Assembly (NCBI GenBank): GCA_017625535.1 | Contig: JAGAKR010000025.1 | Span: 1 to 64,000, forward strand | Direction of reading: 5' to 3' | Length of the DNA: 64,000 nucleotides | Source: Bacteroidales bacterium | GTDB lineage: Bacteria > Bacteroidota > Bacteroidia > Bacteroidales > UBA932 | Shown: piece after piece, positions 47,858 to 57,504 of the stretch | How positions within the stretch are numbered: position 1 is the stretch's first letter | Layout: every line of letters starts with the position of its first letter | Notes under the pieces: model-generated | Told to the model about the DNA's origin: nothing | The model's database searches: none | What the model saw: the letters and a program-made list of their open reading frames with translations, nothing else | Position numbers and translations under genes: made by a program

Positions 47858-48451
47858 CTACTCACTTCTCTCCTGCATAAGTTTATAATACATCTCCCTG
47901 CATATCCAGGCATCAACAGCAGCATACCTCAACTGGGCATCCGACAAATGTGAAGATTCCCAATTTGACAACTGCTGCGATTTTGAAACCCTCTTCTTAA
48001 GTATGATGGCCGCCATCTTCCTCACGCTCTTCTCCTCTATGCCATACGCTGGAGCAAGCCTCTGCAAATCCACAAACCCTTTTGGGATAAAGCGTCTGTA
48101 CTCCTGCAGCCCCCTGATGTCATCGTGTACCGCAGCCCCAATCTTGAGTATTTTGGGATTTCCCAGCAACGAAGCCAGCCTTGGCGGCACCCCAACCTGC
48201 TGCAATCTGAAAATGAATGCTTTGTCAGGACCGCTCAACTGCAGTATAGCCATCTTGTTTCTTGGCACCTTGGGAACAAAACAAGGTTTGGTTTCCGTAT
48301 CAAAACCTATTGTTTCCTGCCTGCCAAGATACTCCATTGCAGCGGCAAACTCTTCACACTGGGCAGAAGGGACAACCGTAATCTCACCCGGGAAAGTGGC
48401 AATTTCAAGAGCCTCTATTTCATCTACTGTAACAGTACTGGCAAATGACAT
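47858..48451 (-). CDS. RNase D-like 3'-5' exonuclease
   Basis: 197 residues from ATG 48451 (MSFASTVTVDEIEALEIATF), just after the upstream stop; an ATG at 48481 would overlap that gene. DEDDy motifs: ETIGFDTETKPC (Exo I), LKIGAAVHDDIRGLQ (Exo II) and LRYAAVDAWICREMY (Exo III). Single exonuclease domain without HRDC, as is common in Bacteroidales. Confidence 0.85.
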   Translation of the reverse strand: MSFASTVTVDEIEALEIATFPGEITVVPSAQCEEFAAAMEYLGRQETIGFDTETKPCFVPKVPRNKMAILQLSGPDKAFIFRLQQVGVPPRLASLLGNPKILKIGAAVHDDIRGLQEYRRFIPKGFVDLQRLAPAYGIEEKSVRKMAAIILKKRVSKSQQLSNWESSHLSDAQLRYAAVDAWICREMYYKLMQERSE

Positions 48452-48452
48452 A

Positions 48453-49949
48453 CTACTCAATGAATTGTTTGATTTTCTCATATGACAATGGAAGCATATT
48501 CTCTATCCTCTGCAGGGTCTGCTCATCAAGATACCTCTTTGAGAAAGGAACAAAAACAGTTGTAATATCCTCTGTAGCATACTCCCTGCCATATTTGAAG
48601 TCATATGAAAGATTGCCGTCCGAATCAAGGCACTCAGAAGGAAGTCCATATGCAGGAACTGAAATGTATCCCTCAAATTTGCCCTCGGTTGTGTTGAGTG
48701 CAAGATTATTGTCCTCCCTCAAGGTATTGTAGCACTCCAAAGCTGTAAACACTGCAGGATCAATAAACTCAAACTCAGGATGTATAAGTCCCTCATATAC
48801 AAGCCTTCCCTCCTTGTCCCTATAGTTTCTCAACTCCTCAATAGCATCATTGAGGGTATTGAGAAGGAACGGATAGTGTGTACATCCAAGTATGATATGC
48901 TTCAACGGAACCTGCGCTCCGCTTGCCTTATGTTTCTCAAGCAAAGTCACAAGGTGGAAACGTGCATAGTTTGCAGCAGAGTTCAACTGGAACTGTGTAT
49001 ATTTTCCATTAACCTTCTCCCTCAACACTGCACCATTACTGTAATCAAAATTATAGATTCCAAGGAGACCTTCCTTTATATTCTCAGCCCCAACTCCCAA
49101 AACAGGTCCTCTATACCCCTCTCTTGGAGCTGTAAGCGCAGTGTTTACAAAATCCTTCTCCTGGTCAACAGCCTCCGCAAAACCTGCACAAGGATGGTTC
49201 ACCACCTTGATGAAACCATCATAACCGTTTGCCTCACCAATCTCCCTTATAGTCCTTTCATAAGCATTTGAGGCAATTGTACCAACTGTTGCAAGCACAC
49301 CCACAGCAACTGAATCAGCACCTTCCGCAGCCTCAAGTTTGTTATACAGTGCATTTACACCTGCATTTATCACACCAATCACCTTAACGCCTGTACCGCT
49401 CAAATCCAACAGATTGGATACATCCTCAAGTCCCCAAGCAGTTGCAGTATTGCAGGCAATCACCAGAATCTTGCACGGCTGCATTGTCCCTGACTTCTGC
49501 TTGTCTGCAGGGTTTGTCCAATACTTGTCACCTACAAGGAAAAGGGCATCCTTCACAACCAGTTCCTTAAAGAAATCCTGCTTGTTCTCCGCAGCATAGT
49601 TTCCATAAGGCATATTTGCCCTGTCGGCAAGATAAGTGAAAGCCTCACCTGCAAAATCAGGAACTCCGTCAGAGCCCTCTTTTCCCGATATATTGTCAAT
49701 CATATCGGCATTCAGCAGAACCTCAAGTACGGTAAGTCCGCCTGTACCCGAATCAAACACACCAATAGGCAGTTTTGACAACTGCTGCGGGTATGAAGGG
49801 AAATCTGCATAGAACTTGGATGATTTGTCATTCAAGGCCTTCTCCATAATTGGAGACAAAGTTATCTGTTCAGTTTCATTGCTCTTCTTATTTCCGCAAG
49901 ATGCAAGAACAACTGCAGCGGCAAGAGCCAGACAAAGGAACTTTTTCAT
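48453..49949 (-). CDS. Glutamate racemase-like protein with lipoprotein signal
   Basis: 498 residues. Signal peptide with lipobox (MKKFLCLALAAAVVLASCGN, Cys 18), then a MurI/aspartate-glutamate racemase fold: GVFDSGTGGLTVLEVL (about 63), VIACNTATAWG with the first catalytic Cys, HIILGCTHYPFLLNTL with the second. Much longer than cytosolic MurI (about 270) owing to insertions. Exported location and intact catalytic cysteines make an amino-acid racemase or related role in the periplasm possible; the substrate is unknown. Confidence 0.8.
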   Translation of the reverse strand: MKKFLCLALAAAVVLASCGNKKSNETEQITLSPIMEKALNDKSSKFYADFPSYPQQLSKLPIGVFDSGTGGLTVLEVLLNADMIDNISGKEGSDGVPDFAGEAFTYLADRANMPYGNYAAENKQDFFKELVVKDALFLVGDKYWTNPADKQKSGTMQPCKILVIACNTATAWGLEDVSNLLDLSGTGVKVIGVINAGVNALYNKLEAAEGADSVAVGVLATVGTIASNAYERTIREIGEANGYDGFIKVVNHPCAGFAEAVDQEKDFVNTALTAPREGYRGPVLGVGAENIKEGLLGIYNFDYSNGAVLREKVNGKYTQFQLNSAANYARFHLVTLLEKHKASGAQVPLKHIILGCTHYPFLLNTLNDAIEELRNYRDKEGRLVYEGLIHPEFEFIDPAVFTALECYNTLREDNNLALNTTEGKFEGYISVPAYGLPSECLDSDGNLSYDFKYGREYATEDITTVFVPFSKRYLDEQTLQRIENMLPLSYEKIKQFIE

Positions 49950-49967
49950 AATCTGTCGGGATTAAAA

Positions 49968-51158
49968 TTACTTGTTGTATACGAATTCACCGTGCTCACT
50001 GGTAAGATGTACCTGTGCCTTTCCATTCTCAGATGCCTCCACTCTTCCAATGATTTTTGCATCAACATCATATTTTTTGGAAATGGCAATTATGTCCTCC
50101 GCAATCTCCGCAGGAACATAGAACTCCATCCTGTGTCCCATATTGAACACCTTGTACATCTCCTCCCAACTTGTACCCGACTCCTTCTGGATTACCTCAA
50201 ACAGAGGAGGTGTAGGGAACAGGTTGTCCTTTATAATCTTAAGGTCATCCACAAAGTGGAGTATCTTGGTCTGTGCACCGCCGGAGCAGTGTATCATACC
50301 GTCTATCTGTTTCCTGTACTTGTCAAGCACCTCCTTCACTATAGGTGCATATGTCCTTGTTGGAGAAAGCACAAGCTTGCCATAAGTAAGGCCGGTCTTT
50401 GGCTCAACGGCATCCAGTTTCTTTGTACCTGAATAGACAAGATCCTGAGGGACAGCGCCATCATAACTTTCAGGATATTTCACAGCAAGATATTTCTCAA
50501 ACACATCATGGCGTGCAGAAGTAAGGCCGTTGCTTCCCATACCGCCATTATACTCTGTCTCATATGACGCCTTTCCGCAAGACTCAAGGGCAACAATAAC
50601 ATCCCCGGCCTTTATGTTTGCGTTGTCAACCACATCGCTCCTCTTCATCCTTGCACAAACGGTGCTGTCTACAATCACTGTCCTTACAAGATCTCCTACA
50701 TCTGCAGTCTCGCCGCCTGTAAGGATAAGTTTCACACCATAACTCTCCATTGTCCTGGCAAAATTCTCAGAAGCACCAATAAGACGGCTTATCACAGTAC
50801 CGGGAATAAGCTGCTTGTTTCTCCCGATAGTTGAAGACAACATTATGTTGTCCACCGCACCCACACAAAGGAGGTCATCTGTATTCATTACAATCGCATC
50901 CTGCGCAATGCCGTCCCACACTGTCATATCACCTGTCTCTTTCCAGTATGTATATGCCAATGAAGATTTTGTACCGGCACCGTCTGCATGCATCACAATG
51001 CAGTAGTCTGGATCTCCCGAAAGGAAATCCGGTACAATCTTGCAGAACGCCTTAGGGAAAAGCCCCTTGTCAATATTCTTAATTGCCTCGTGGACATCCT
51101 CTTTTGAAGAGGAAACTCCTCTGAGCGCATATCTGTTGCTTTTTGGATCTTGAGCCAT
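49968..51158 (-). CDS. purM: Phosphoribosylformylglycinamidine cyclo-ligase
   Basis: 396 residues of the AIR synthetase family: HADGAGTKSSLAY, DAIVMNTDDLLCVGAVDNIM, LTGGETADVGDLVRTVIVDS and SNGLTSARH are the conserved blocks. Longer than E. coli PurM (345), the Bacteroidales form. Makes AIR from FGAM in purine synthesis, pathway partner of the purD gene at 57505. Confidence 0.92.
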   Translation of the reverse strand: MAQDPKSNRYALRGVSSSKEDVHEAIKNIDKGLFPKAFCKIVPDFLSGDPDYCIVMHADGAGTKSSLAYTYWKETGDMTVWDGIAQDAIVMNTDDLLCVGAVDNIMLSSTIGRNKQLIPGTVISRLIGASENFARTMESYGVKLILTGGETADVGDLVRTVIVDSTVCARMKRSDVVDNANIKAGDVIVALESCGKASYETEYNGGMGSNGLTSARHDVFEKYLAVKYPESYDGAVPQDLVYSGTKKLDAVEPKTGLTYGKLVLSPTRTYAPIVKEVLDKYRKQIDGMIHCSGGAQTKILHFVDDLKIIKDNLFPTPPLFEVIQKESGTSWEEMYKVFNMGHRMEFYVPAEIAEDIIAISKKYDVDAKIIGRVEASENGKAQVHLTSEHGEFVYNK

Positions 51159-51252
51159 AATAAAGGTATGATTAAATTTAATTTACAAATTTAACAAAAA
51201 TCCACAATCTTCCCCAAAATACACACTCAACTGAGTGCCATATACAATATAA

Positions 51253-51288
51253 AAAGAGGATGGAGCCCTCAAAAGAGCTCCATCCGCA
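51253..51288 (-). terminator. Terminator after the aminotransferase gene
   Basis: Minus-strand stem GGATGGAGC/GCTCCATCC with loop TCTTTTGAGG, followed by TCTTTTTATA. Confidence 0.85.
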
Positions 51289-51313
51289 TATATACTGTCT
51301 TATGACTGCCTTA

Positions 51314-52513
51314 TTATTTTGTACGGCCAGGATAAATCTTAAGAGCCTCCTCAAGACATTTGAGAGCATTCTTAAGATCCTCAACTTTAAGAACATAAGC
51401 CATACGTACCTGGTTTGTACCCTTACCTTTGGTTCCGTAGAAACCTGCAGCAGGAGCAACCATTACAGTCTGGCCCTCATATGAGAACTCCTCAAGCAGC
51501 CACTGTGCAAATTTGTCTGCATCATCAACAGGCAACTCAGCAATTGTATAGAAAGCACCCATTGGCATTGGTGAGAATACACCAGGAATCTGGTTCAAAC
51601 CGTTAACCAATACATTTCTTCTCTCAATATACTCAGCCTTAACTGCATCAAAGTATGATTTTGGAGTCTTCAATGCACCCTCAGCAGCAATCTGGCCATA
51701 TGAAGGAGAGCAAAGACGTGCCTGAGCATATTTCAATACACCCTTCATAACCTCTTTGTTCTTTGAAACGATGGCACCGATTCTTACGCCACAAAGGCTG
51801 TATCTCTTTGAAACTGAATCCAAAAGGATAACATTCTCCTCAAGGCCTGGAATATGCATGCAAGAGTAGTGAGGCTCCTCAGTATAGCAGAACTCCCTGT
51901 AAACCTCATCAGAGTAGATGTACAAACCGTGTTTCTTTGCAATCTCACCCAACTGTACAAGAGCCTCTTTAGTGTAGAGGGTACCTGTAGGGTTACCAGG
52001 GTTACAGATGAGGATACCTTTGGTCTTAGGGGTGATATGTTTCTCAAACTCCTCAATTGCAGGAAGTTTGAAACCCTCTTTAATCTCACAAGAGATAGGT
52101 ACAAGTTTAACGTCGTTCTGAACTGCAAAAGCATTGTAGTTTGTATAGAAAGGCTCCATTACTATAACCTCGTCACCTGGATCACAAGTAACTGCCAATG
52201 CAAACTGTACAGCCTCAGTACCTGAAGAGGTAACGATAAGGTCAGCAACCTCAATGTTGATGTTAACGCTCTTGTAGTACTCAACAAGACCCTCTCTGTA
52301 TGAAAGGTTACCTGCAGAGTTTGAATACTCAATAACTTTAAGGTCTGCATTTTTTACAGCCTCAAGAGCTTGAGGAGAAGACTCGATGTCAGGCTGGCCG
52401 ATGTTCAAGTGGTAAACTTTTACACCTCTTTTTTTAGCTGCATCTGCATAAGGAACCAATTTTCTGATTGGAGAAGCAGGCATTGCCTGCGCTTTTTTTG
52501 AAAGTGTCAACAT
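51314..52513 (-). CDS. Class I/II PLP aminotransferase (AspC-like)
   Basis: 399 residues: GQPDIESSPQALEAVKNADL, ILICNPGNPTGTLYTKEAL, IYSDEVYREFCY, and SVSKRYSLCGVRIG with the PLP lysine. The SKRYS context and length fit the aspartate aminotransferase Ib/I-gamma group. It carries its own start region (52514-52567 gap) and a terminator. Confidence 0.85.
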   Translation of the reverse strand: MLTLSKKAQAMPASPIRKLVPYADAAKKRGVKVYHLNIGQPDIESSPQALEAVKNADLKVIEYSNSAGNLSYREGLVEYYKSVNINIEVADLIVTSSGTEAVQFALAVTCDPGDEVIVMEPFYTNYNAFAVQNDVKLVPISCEIKEGFKLPAIEEFEKHITPKTKGILICNPGNPTGTLYTKEALVQLGEIAKKHGLYIYSDEVYREFCYTEEPHYSCMHIPGLEENVILLDSVSKRYSLCGVRIGAIVSKNKEVMKGVLKYAQARLCSPSYGQIAAEGALKTPKSYFDAVKAEYIERRNVLVNGLNQIPGVFSPMPMGAFYTIAELPVDDADKFAQWLLEEFSYEGQTVMVAPAAGFYGTKGKGTNQVRMAYVLKVEDLKNALKCLEEALKIYPGRTK

Positions 52514-52567
52514 GTCGTTATATACTTTTAAGTGTTTATTGTTGTTTATAAATGTTTTCCTTTTCTT

Positions 52568-54022
52568 TTACCACTGTGCCAGTGACTTCATGAATCCCTC
52601 AATCTTAGGCATCATGGTTGATGTTGAAACAGAGAAATTGTTGGTAAGGATTGCAAATCTCACCAAACCATATTTCTTGCTTCCCTCAACATATCCGGCA
52701 TAGCATCTTACATTTGCAAGAGAGCCGCTTTTTGCGTGGATCCTGCTCTTTATTTTTTCATCCTCGTTCTTCAACACTGTTCTGAGTGTACCAGGACGGC
52801 CCGGAACAGGAAGGCTGTTGAAGAATTCAGCAAATATACCACTTTCCTGCATTTTATCGTAGTAATTGCAGAAAAACTTTGGAGATACGTAGTTTTGTCT
52901 TGAAAGACCGCTTCCATCCTCCTGGGTAAAGCCGGTTGTATTCACACCCATATCAAGGAGCACTCTCTCAAGAGCCACAAATGAAGAGTCATAACTTCCA
53001 ACACCTGTAAGTTCCTTTCCAAGGGTCTTGAGGATTGTCTCTGCAAACATATTCTGGCTCACACGGTTTGTAACCTCAACAATCTCCCACAATTCAGGTG
53101 AGTATGTCTGGGCAACCACTGTTCTTGGGGCATCACACTCATAATATTTTGCATCAATGATCTCAGGAAGCACATCAATGCCGTTCTCAATAAGATATTC
53201 CCTGAAGTGGAAACCGCAGCTCAAATGAGGGAACCTGTTTGAATTTGTCTCATAAACTGCACCCCTGTCTACACCTACACTGCCTACATACTGGCTGGCC
53301 CTTACCATATCCTGTACATAATAGGCGCTTCTGTTGCCTGTACCTTTCTCGCCGGTTACCATCTCGTTCACAACCTCAAGACCTGGAACCTGAGGATAAA
53401 TTGCCTTCACCTGAACTTTGTCACCAGGGTTCTTGCCTGGAACAAGTTTGAAATCCTGAAGGTTCTCATAGAATGAAAGTCCGCTTGGAGAACATCCGTA
53501 AGATGCGCCAAAGTTACCCCAAGACCATGAATCAGGCATCTGCTCACGTGTAAAGTAACTGTCATCAACAACAACATTGCCCTCTACCCTTGTAATACCT
53601 GCATCCTTTATACCTTTTGTCCATACTCCAAAGATTGAATCTATTGAGAATGCTATTGTATCTGTTGAACCCAATGTAGGGTCACCGCCGCCTATGATAA
53701 TTATATCACCGTTAAGGACACCGTCCTTAATCTCACCTGTATATGCAACCTGTGTCTTGTATTTGAAATCCTTGCCAAGTGCGTGGAGTCCCACACCTGT
53801 AGAGATTGTCTTCATTGTAGATGCTGTAAGGAGCGGCATCTCAGGATTCCACTCTGCAATTGTATTGCCTTTCTCATCAACAGCAAGGATTGCAATTACT
53901 GCATTCCTGAAATTGGGGTCTGTCTTCATATGCTTGTTTATGTAGTTCTGCGCACCGCCCTGGGCAAATCCGCAAACTGCAAAAACAGACACCATAAGAA
54001 CTGAAAATAGTATTTTCTTCAT
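52568..54022 (-). CDS. dacB: D-alanyl-D-alanine carboxypeptidase (PBP4 type)
   Basis: 484 residues with signal peptide (MKKILFSVLMVSVFAVCGFA). Active-site set: TASTMKTIS (SxxK), RVSQNMFAE (SxN) and IHAKSGSLANVRCYAGY (KSG). The large insert between SxxK and SxN is typical of class C PBP4. Trims peptidoglycan in the periplasm. Confidence 0.92.
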   Translation of the reverse strand: MKKILFSVLMVSVFAVCGFAQGGAQNYINKHMKTDPNFRNAVIAILAVDEKGNTIAEWNPEMPLLTASTMKTISTGVGLHALGKDFKYKTQVAYTGEIKDGVLNGDIIIIGGGDPTLGSTDTIAFSIDSIFGVWTKGIKDAGITRVEGNVVVDDSYFTREQMPDSWSWGNFGASYGCSPSGLSFYENLQDFKLVPGKNPGDKVQVKAIYPQVPGLEVVNEMVTGEKGTGNRSAYYVQDMVRASQYVGSVGVDRGAVYETNSNRFPHLSCGFHFREYLIENGIDVLPEIIDAKYYECDAPRTVVAQTYSPELWEIVEVTNRVSQNMFAETILKTLGKELTGVGSYDSSFVALERVLLDMGVNTTGFTQEDGSGLSRQNYVSPKFFCNYYDKMQESGIFAEFFNSLPVPGRPGTLRTVLKNEDEKIKSRIHAKSGSLANVRCYAGYVEGSKKYGLVRFAILTNNFSVSTSTMMPKIEGFMKSLAQW

Positions 54023-54349
54023 ATCAGATTAAGTGTATTAGAATTTATCTTACAAACTTAATAAAAAAAGGGTAATAAAACACCTTTTTACTCAATTATT
54101 CCACGCCACTCCTTTTAAAGGGATTTATCGGGAAGAAAATTGGGCAAAAAGGGTATTTTTTTAAAATTATATCCAATACAAAACCAAAATATCCGCTCAA
54201 AAAGGGTATTTTTTAGAAAAATTACCTCAAAACACGCCAAAAATTACAAATTTAGAGTACAATTTCAGTAAAAACATGCATATATTTGCGCCATAAACAG
54301 GAAACAGGGAATCATCGGGTCCCTGAATAATCACAAACAAGGAAACAAT
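54023..54349. promoter_or_regulatory. Divergent region between dacB and glnN
   Basis: CAAAAAGGGTATTTTTT occurs twice (54145-54161 and 54199-54215), 54 bases apart, with a related AAAAAAGGGTAATAA at about 54063. TATATTTG (54281-54288) is a -7 for glnN, although the -33 is weak; TAAGTTTG on the minus strand (54060-54053) is a -7 for dacB. The repeats are likely binding sites of a regulator of glnN. Confidence 0.55.
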
Positions 54350-56548
54350 ATGGGAAATGTAAGGACAAGGGCTCTTGAAGAGTTTGCAACCCGCAAGGCC
54401 GAAAGATTCTATGAAGAAAACAGACCGGTTTCGGAGTATTTTGGAACAAATGTGTTTGATTTGCCTAAAATGCAGCAGTATCTCTCCGCTGAAGCATACA
54501 ATGCGGTGGTAAGTGCAATAAATGACGGCGAAAAGATAGAGCGTGGCATTGCAGACCAGATTGCACAGGGAATGAAGAACTGGGCGGTAAAGATGGGTGC
54601 GACACACTATACCCACTGGTTCCACCCCCTTACTGATGCAACAGCCGAGAAACACGAATCATTTGCCGACCCTATGGCCGGAGGAGGAGTGTTTGAGAAT
54701 TTCAAGGGAAGCACACTCATACAGCAGGAACCCGATGCATCAAGTTTCCCCAACGGAGGATTGCGCAATACATTTGAAGCCCGCGGATACACAGCCTGGG
54801 ACCCGTCGTCTCCGGCATTCATAATAGACCAGACACTCTGTATCCCTACAGTTTTTGTTGCATACACAGGTGAATCGCTCGATCTCAAGACACCTCACCT
54901 CAAATCCATAGCAGCACTTGACAAGGCAGCACAGGCCATATGCAAAATGTTTGACAAGAATGTTACCAAGGTTAATGTAATGCTTGGAATTGAGCAGGAG
55001 TACTTTATTGTAGATGAGGCATTCTATAGGGCCAGGCCAGACCTGATGATCTGCAACAGAACCCTTATTGGGCATACTGCAGCCAAGGACCAGCAGCTGG
55101 AAGACCACTATTTTGGTGCAATTCCAAGCAGGGTGATGGCATTTATGAAGGATTTTGAGACAGAGGCCTACAAACTTGGGGTACAGCTCAAGACCCGCCA
55201 CAATGAGGTGGCTCCAAACCAGTTTGAGTTTGCCCCTATTTACGGTGAAGCAAACATCTCTGCAGACCAGAACCTTATGATGATGATCATAATGAAGAAG
55301 GTAGCCAAGAAGCACCGTCTTAAAGTGCTGTTCCACGAAAAGCCTTTTGACGGCGTAAACGGCTCCGGAAAACACTGCAACTGGAGTATGGTTACAAATA
55401 CAGGGGTCAACCTCCTTTCACCCGGCAAGACTCCAAGGACAAACCTTCAGTTCCTAAGTTTCTTCTCGGTTGTAATGAAGGCTGTGCACGAGCACCATTA
55501 TCTGCTTATGAGCAGCGTTGCCTCATTGAACAATATGTACCGTCTTGGAGGACACGAAGCCCCTCCTGCCGTAATGAGCATCTTCATTGGACAGACACTT
55601 ACAAGACTTGTTGAATCCATTGAAAAACTTACAGACAGAAACCTCACAAATTCTTCGGACAAAGAGGTTAAGGTGCGTTCAAAAATGCACATAGTCAACC
55701 AGATTCCGGAGATATTTGCAGACAATACAGACCGTAACCGCACATCACCTTTCGCCTTTACAGGAAACAGATTTGAGTACAGGGCTGTAGGTTCATCAAG
55801 CAATGTTGCCTCATCAATGTTCCTGCTCAACACCATAGTGGCCCAGCAGCTTGTAAAATTCAAGGAAGAGGTGGATGCCAATATGCAGAAAGGGCTTGCA
55901 CAGGACAAGGCTATGATGAAAGTGATAAGGCAATATCTCACAGATTCCCGTGCAATAAGATTTGAGGGGAACGGATACAGCGCAGAATGGCATCAGGAAG
56001 CTGAAAGGAGAGGACTCAGAAGCATAAAGAATGCTCCGGACGCATTTAAAGAGTATATCTCACCAAAAACACTTGAACTGTTTGAGAACACAGGTGTAAT
56101 GACAACCCGCGAGGCTGAGGCCAGATATGAGGTGCTCAATGAAACATTTGTAAAGAAACTGCAGATAGAGGCAAGGGTGCTTGGAGATATGATAACCAAC
56201 CACGTGATTCCAACCGCCTTCACCTTCCAGAACACCCTTATCAACAACGTGAAGGGGATAAAGGAGCTTTTCCCCGAAGATTATGAGGGAATGTGTACAA
56301 CACAATTGAGGCTTATACGCAAGATCAGCGGATATGTAAACACCTTGCACACACTTGTAGGCGAGATGGTAGATGCAAGGAAAGTTGCCAACAGGATTGA
56401 AGACGTACCGGCCAAGGCAGAAGCCTACAATGCAACCGTCTTCCCTTATATGCAGAAGATACGAGAGATTGCAGACAAACTTGAGATGTATGTTGATGAT
56501 GAACTTTGGCCGCTCCCTAAATACAGGGAACTGATGTTCTTCAGATAA
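54350..56548 (+). CDS. glnN: Type III glutamine synthetase
   Basis: 732 residues, the usual length of GSIII. Family blocks: HYTHWFHPLTDATAEKHESF, GIEQEYFIVDEAFYRARPDL, KTRHNEVAPNQFEFAPIYGE, HEKPFDGVNGSGKHCNWSM and HEAPPAVMSIFIGQTL. Makes glutamine from glutamate, ammonia and ATP; GSIII is the main form in many Bacteroidales. Converges on the membrane gene with an 8-base overlap. Confidence 0.96.
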   Translation: MGNVRTRALEEFATRKAERFYEENRPVSEYFGTNVFDLPKMQQYLSAEAYNAVVSAINDGEKIERGIADQIAQGMKNWAVKMGATHYTHWFHPLTDATAEKHESFADPMAGGGVFENFKGSTLIQQEPDASSFPNGGLRNTFEARGYTAWDPSSPAFIIDQTLCIPTVFVAYTGESLDLKTPHLKSIAALDKAAQAICKMFDKNVTKVNVMLGIEQEYFIVDEAFYRARPDLMICNRTLIGHTAAKDQQLEDHYFGAIPSRVMAFMKDFETEAYKLGVQLKTRHNEVAPNQFEFAPIYGEANISADQNLMMMIIMKKVAKKHRLKVLFHEKPFDGVNGSGKHCNWSMVTNTGVNLLSPGKTPRTNLQFLSFFSVVMKAVHEHHYLLMSSVASLNNMYRLGGHEAPPAVMSIFIGQTLTRLVESIEKLTDRNLTNSSDKEVKVRSKMHIVNQIPEIFADNTDRNRTSPFAFTGNRFEYRAVGSSSNVASSMFLLNTIVAQQLVKFKEEVDANMQKGLAQDKAMMKVIRQYLTDSRAIRFEGNGYSAEWHQEAERRGLRSIKNAPDAFKEYISPKTLELFENTGVMTTREAEARYEVLNETFVKKLQIEARVLGDMITNHVIPTAFTFQNTLINNVKGIKELFPEDYEGMCTTQLRLIRKISGYVNTLHTLVGEMVDARKVANRIEDVPAKAEAYNATVFPYMQKIREIADKLEMYVDDELWPLPKYRELMFFR

Positions 56549-57497
56549 AATGATACAGACGCGCCACTGCCGCCGCACTGCACAGGAGGATAAGTTCCGC
56601 CCTTGCCGGTGCGGCGGTAATGTTTCCTGTAAAATAGTGCGAAAACAGGATGGCCAACGGAAGGGCCACAAGCATATTTGCCGGCACACCTGCATTGCCG
56701 CCAAAAAGGAAGAACAGGGCTGTTCCAAGCACAACGCTCATAAGTTCCATCTTAAGGATATGCGCAGTAATGATGCTGTTTTTATGGAGTCTCTGTACCA
56801 TATAGGAGATGGAATGCAGAGCCGTGGCAGCGAGGCATATGACCACAAAGATGGATGTGAACCCTGCATTGTGGAACGGGGTTGAAAACGCCATTGAATG
56901 CTGAAGGTACTCCTGCACAAACACAGCCGCATCAGAGTATGCCATATACCTGAAACACAGTACATACAGAAGCGGGAGGAGTATTCCGCCCAACGATTTT
57001 ATTGCCACACGCAGCATATCTGCTGCGCCGGTTACACTTATAACCAGCACCAATGGAAGCACCCACAGCAGCGGAGCATAGAACAGTGCCGCGCAGGAGA
57101 GGAGAAACATTGAGGTGAACTTCTGGTTTATAATGAAACAGAACTGCCCCCATACAAACAACAGCACAGCGGGATGTACACAACTGAAATACACCGCCCC
57201 GGGATTGAGCAGAATTATCAGGAGAAAAAATGCTACCGAAAAATTGGGGTAAAATACATTGTTCACACTCTTTGTGTTTATCACAAGGAGGCTCAATGCA
57301 ATGAGAAAATTGAAAGCTGCCCCCAAGATACCCCTGAAAAGGAGATTGTCTTTAAAGGCTGCAAGATCTGCAAAACCGCTGAGCAGGGGAATCCAATCCT
57401 CTCCCCCATCCACAGGAGGGATGAGGAAAGAGGTTATTGCGAGTCCCGCCAGAAGGCAGGCAAGCACTCCTGTCCAGAATCTATACTTGCCCTGCAC
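56541..57497 (-). CDS. Multi-pass membrane protein (DUF6427-like)
   Basis: 318 residues with about nine membrane segments (FWTGVLACLLAGLAITSFLI, AFFLLIILLNPGAVYFSCVH, APLLWVLPLVLVISVTGAAD). Similar multi-pass proteins of this length occur near purine genes in Bacteroidetes and are annotated DUF6427; the name is from memory. Function unknown. Lies 7 bases after purD. Confidence 0.65.
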   Translation of the reverse strand: MQGKYRFWTGVLACLLAGLAITSFLIPPVDGGEDWIPLLSGFADLAAFKDNLLFRGILGAAFNFLIALSLLVINTKSVNNVFYPNFSVAFFLLIILLNPGAVYFSCVHPAVLLFVWGQFCFIINQKFTSMFLLSCAALFYAPLLWVLPLVLVISVTGAADMLRVAIKSLGGILLPLLYVLCFRYMAYSDAAVFVQEYLQHSMAFSTPFHNAGFTSIFVVICLAATALHSISYMVQRLHKNSIITAHILKMELMSVVLGTALFFLFGGNAGVPANMLVALPLAILFSHYFTGNITAAPARAELILLCSAAAVARLYHFI

Positions 57498-57504
57498 TTC
57501 CGTT

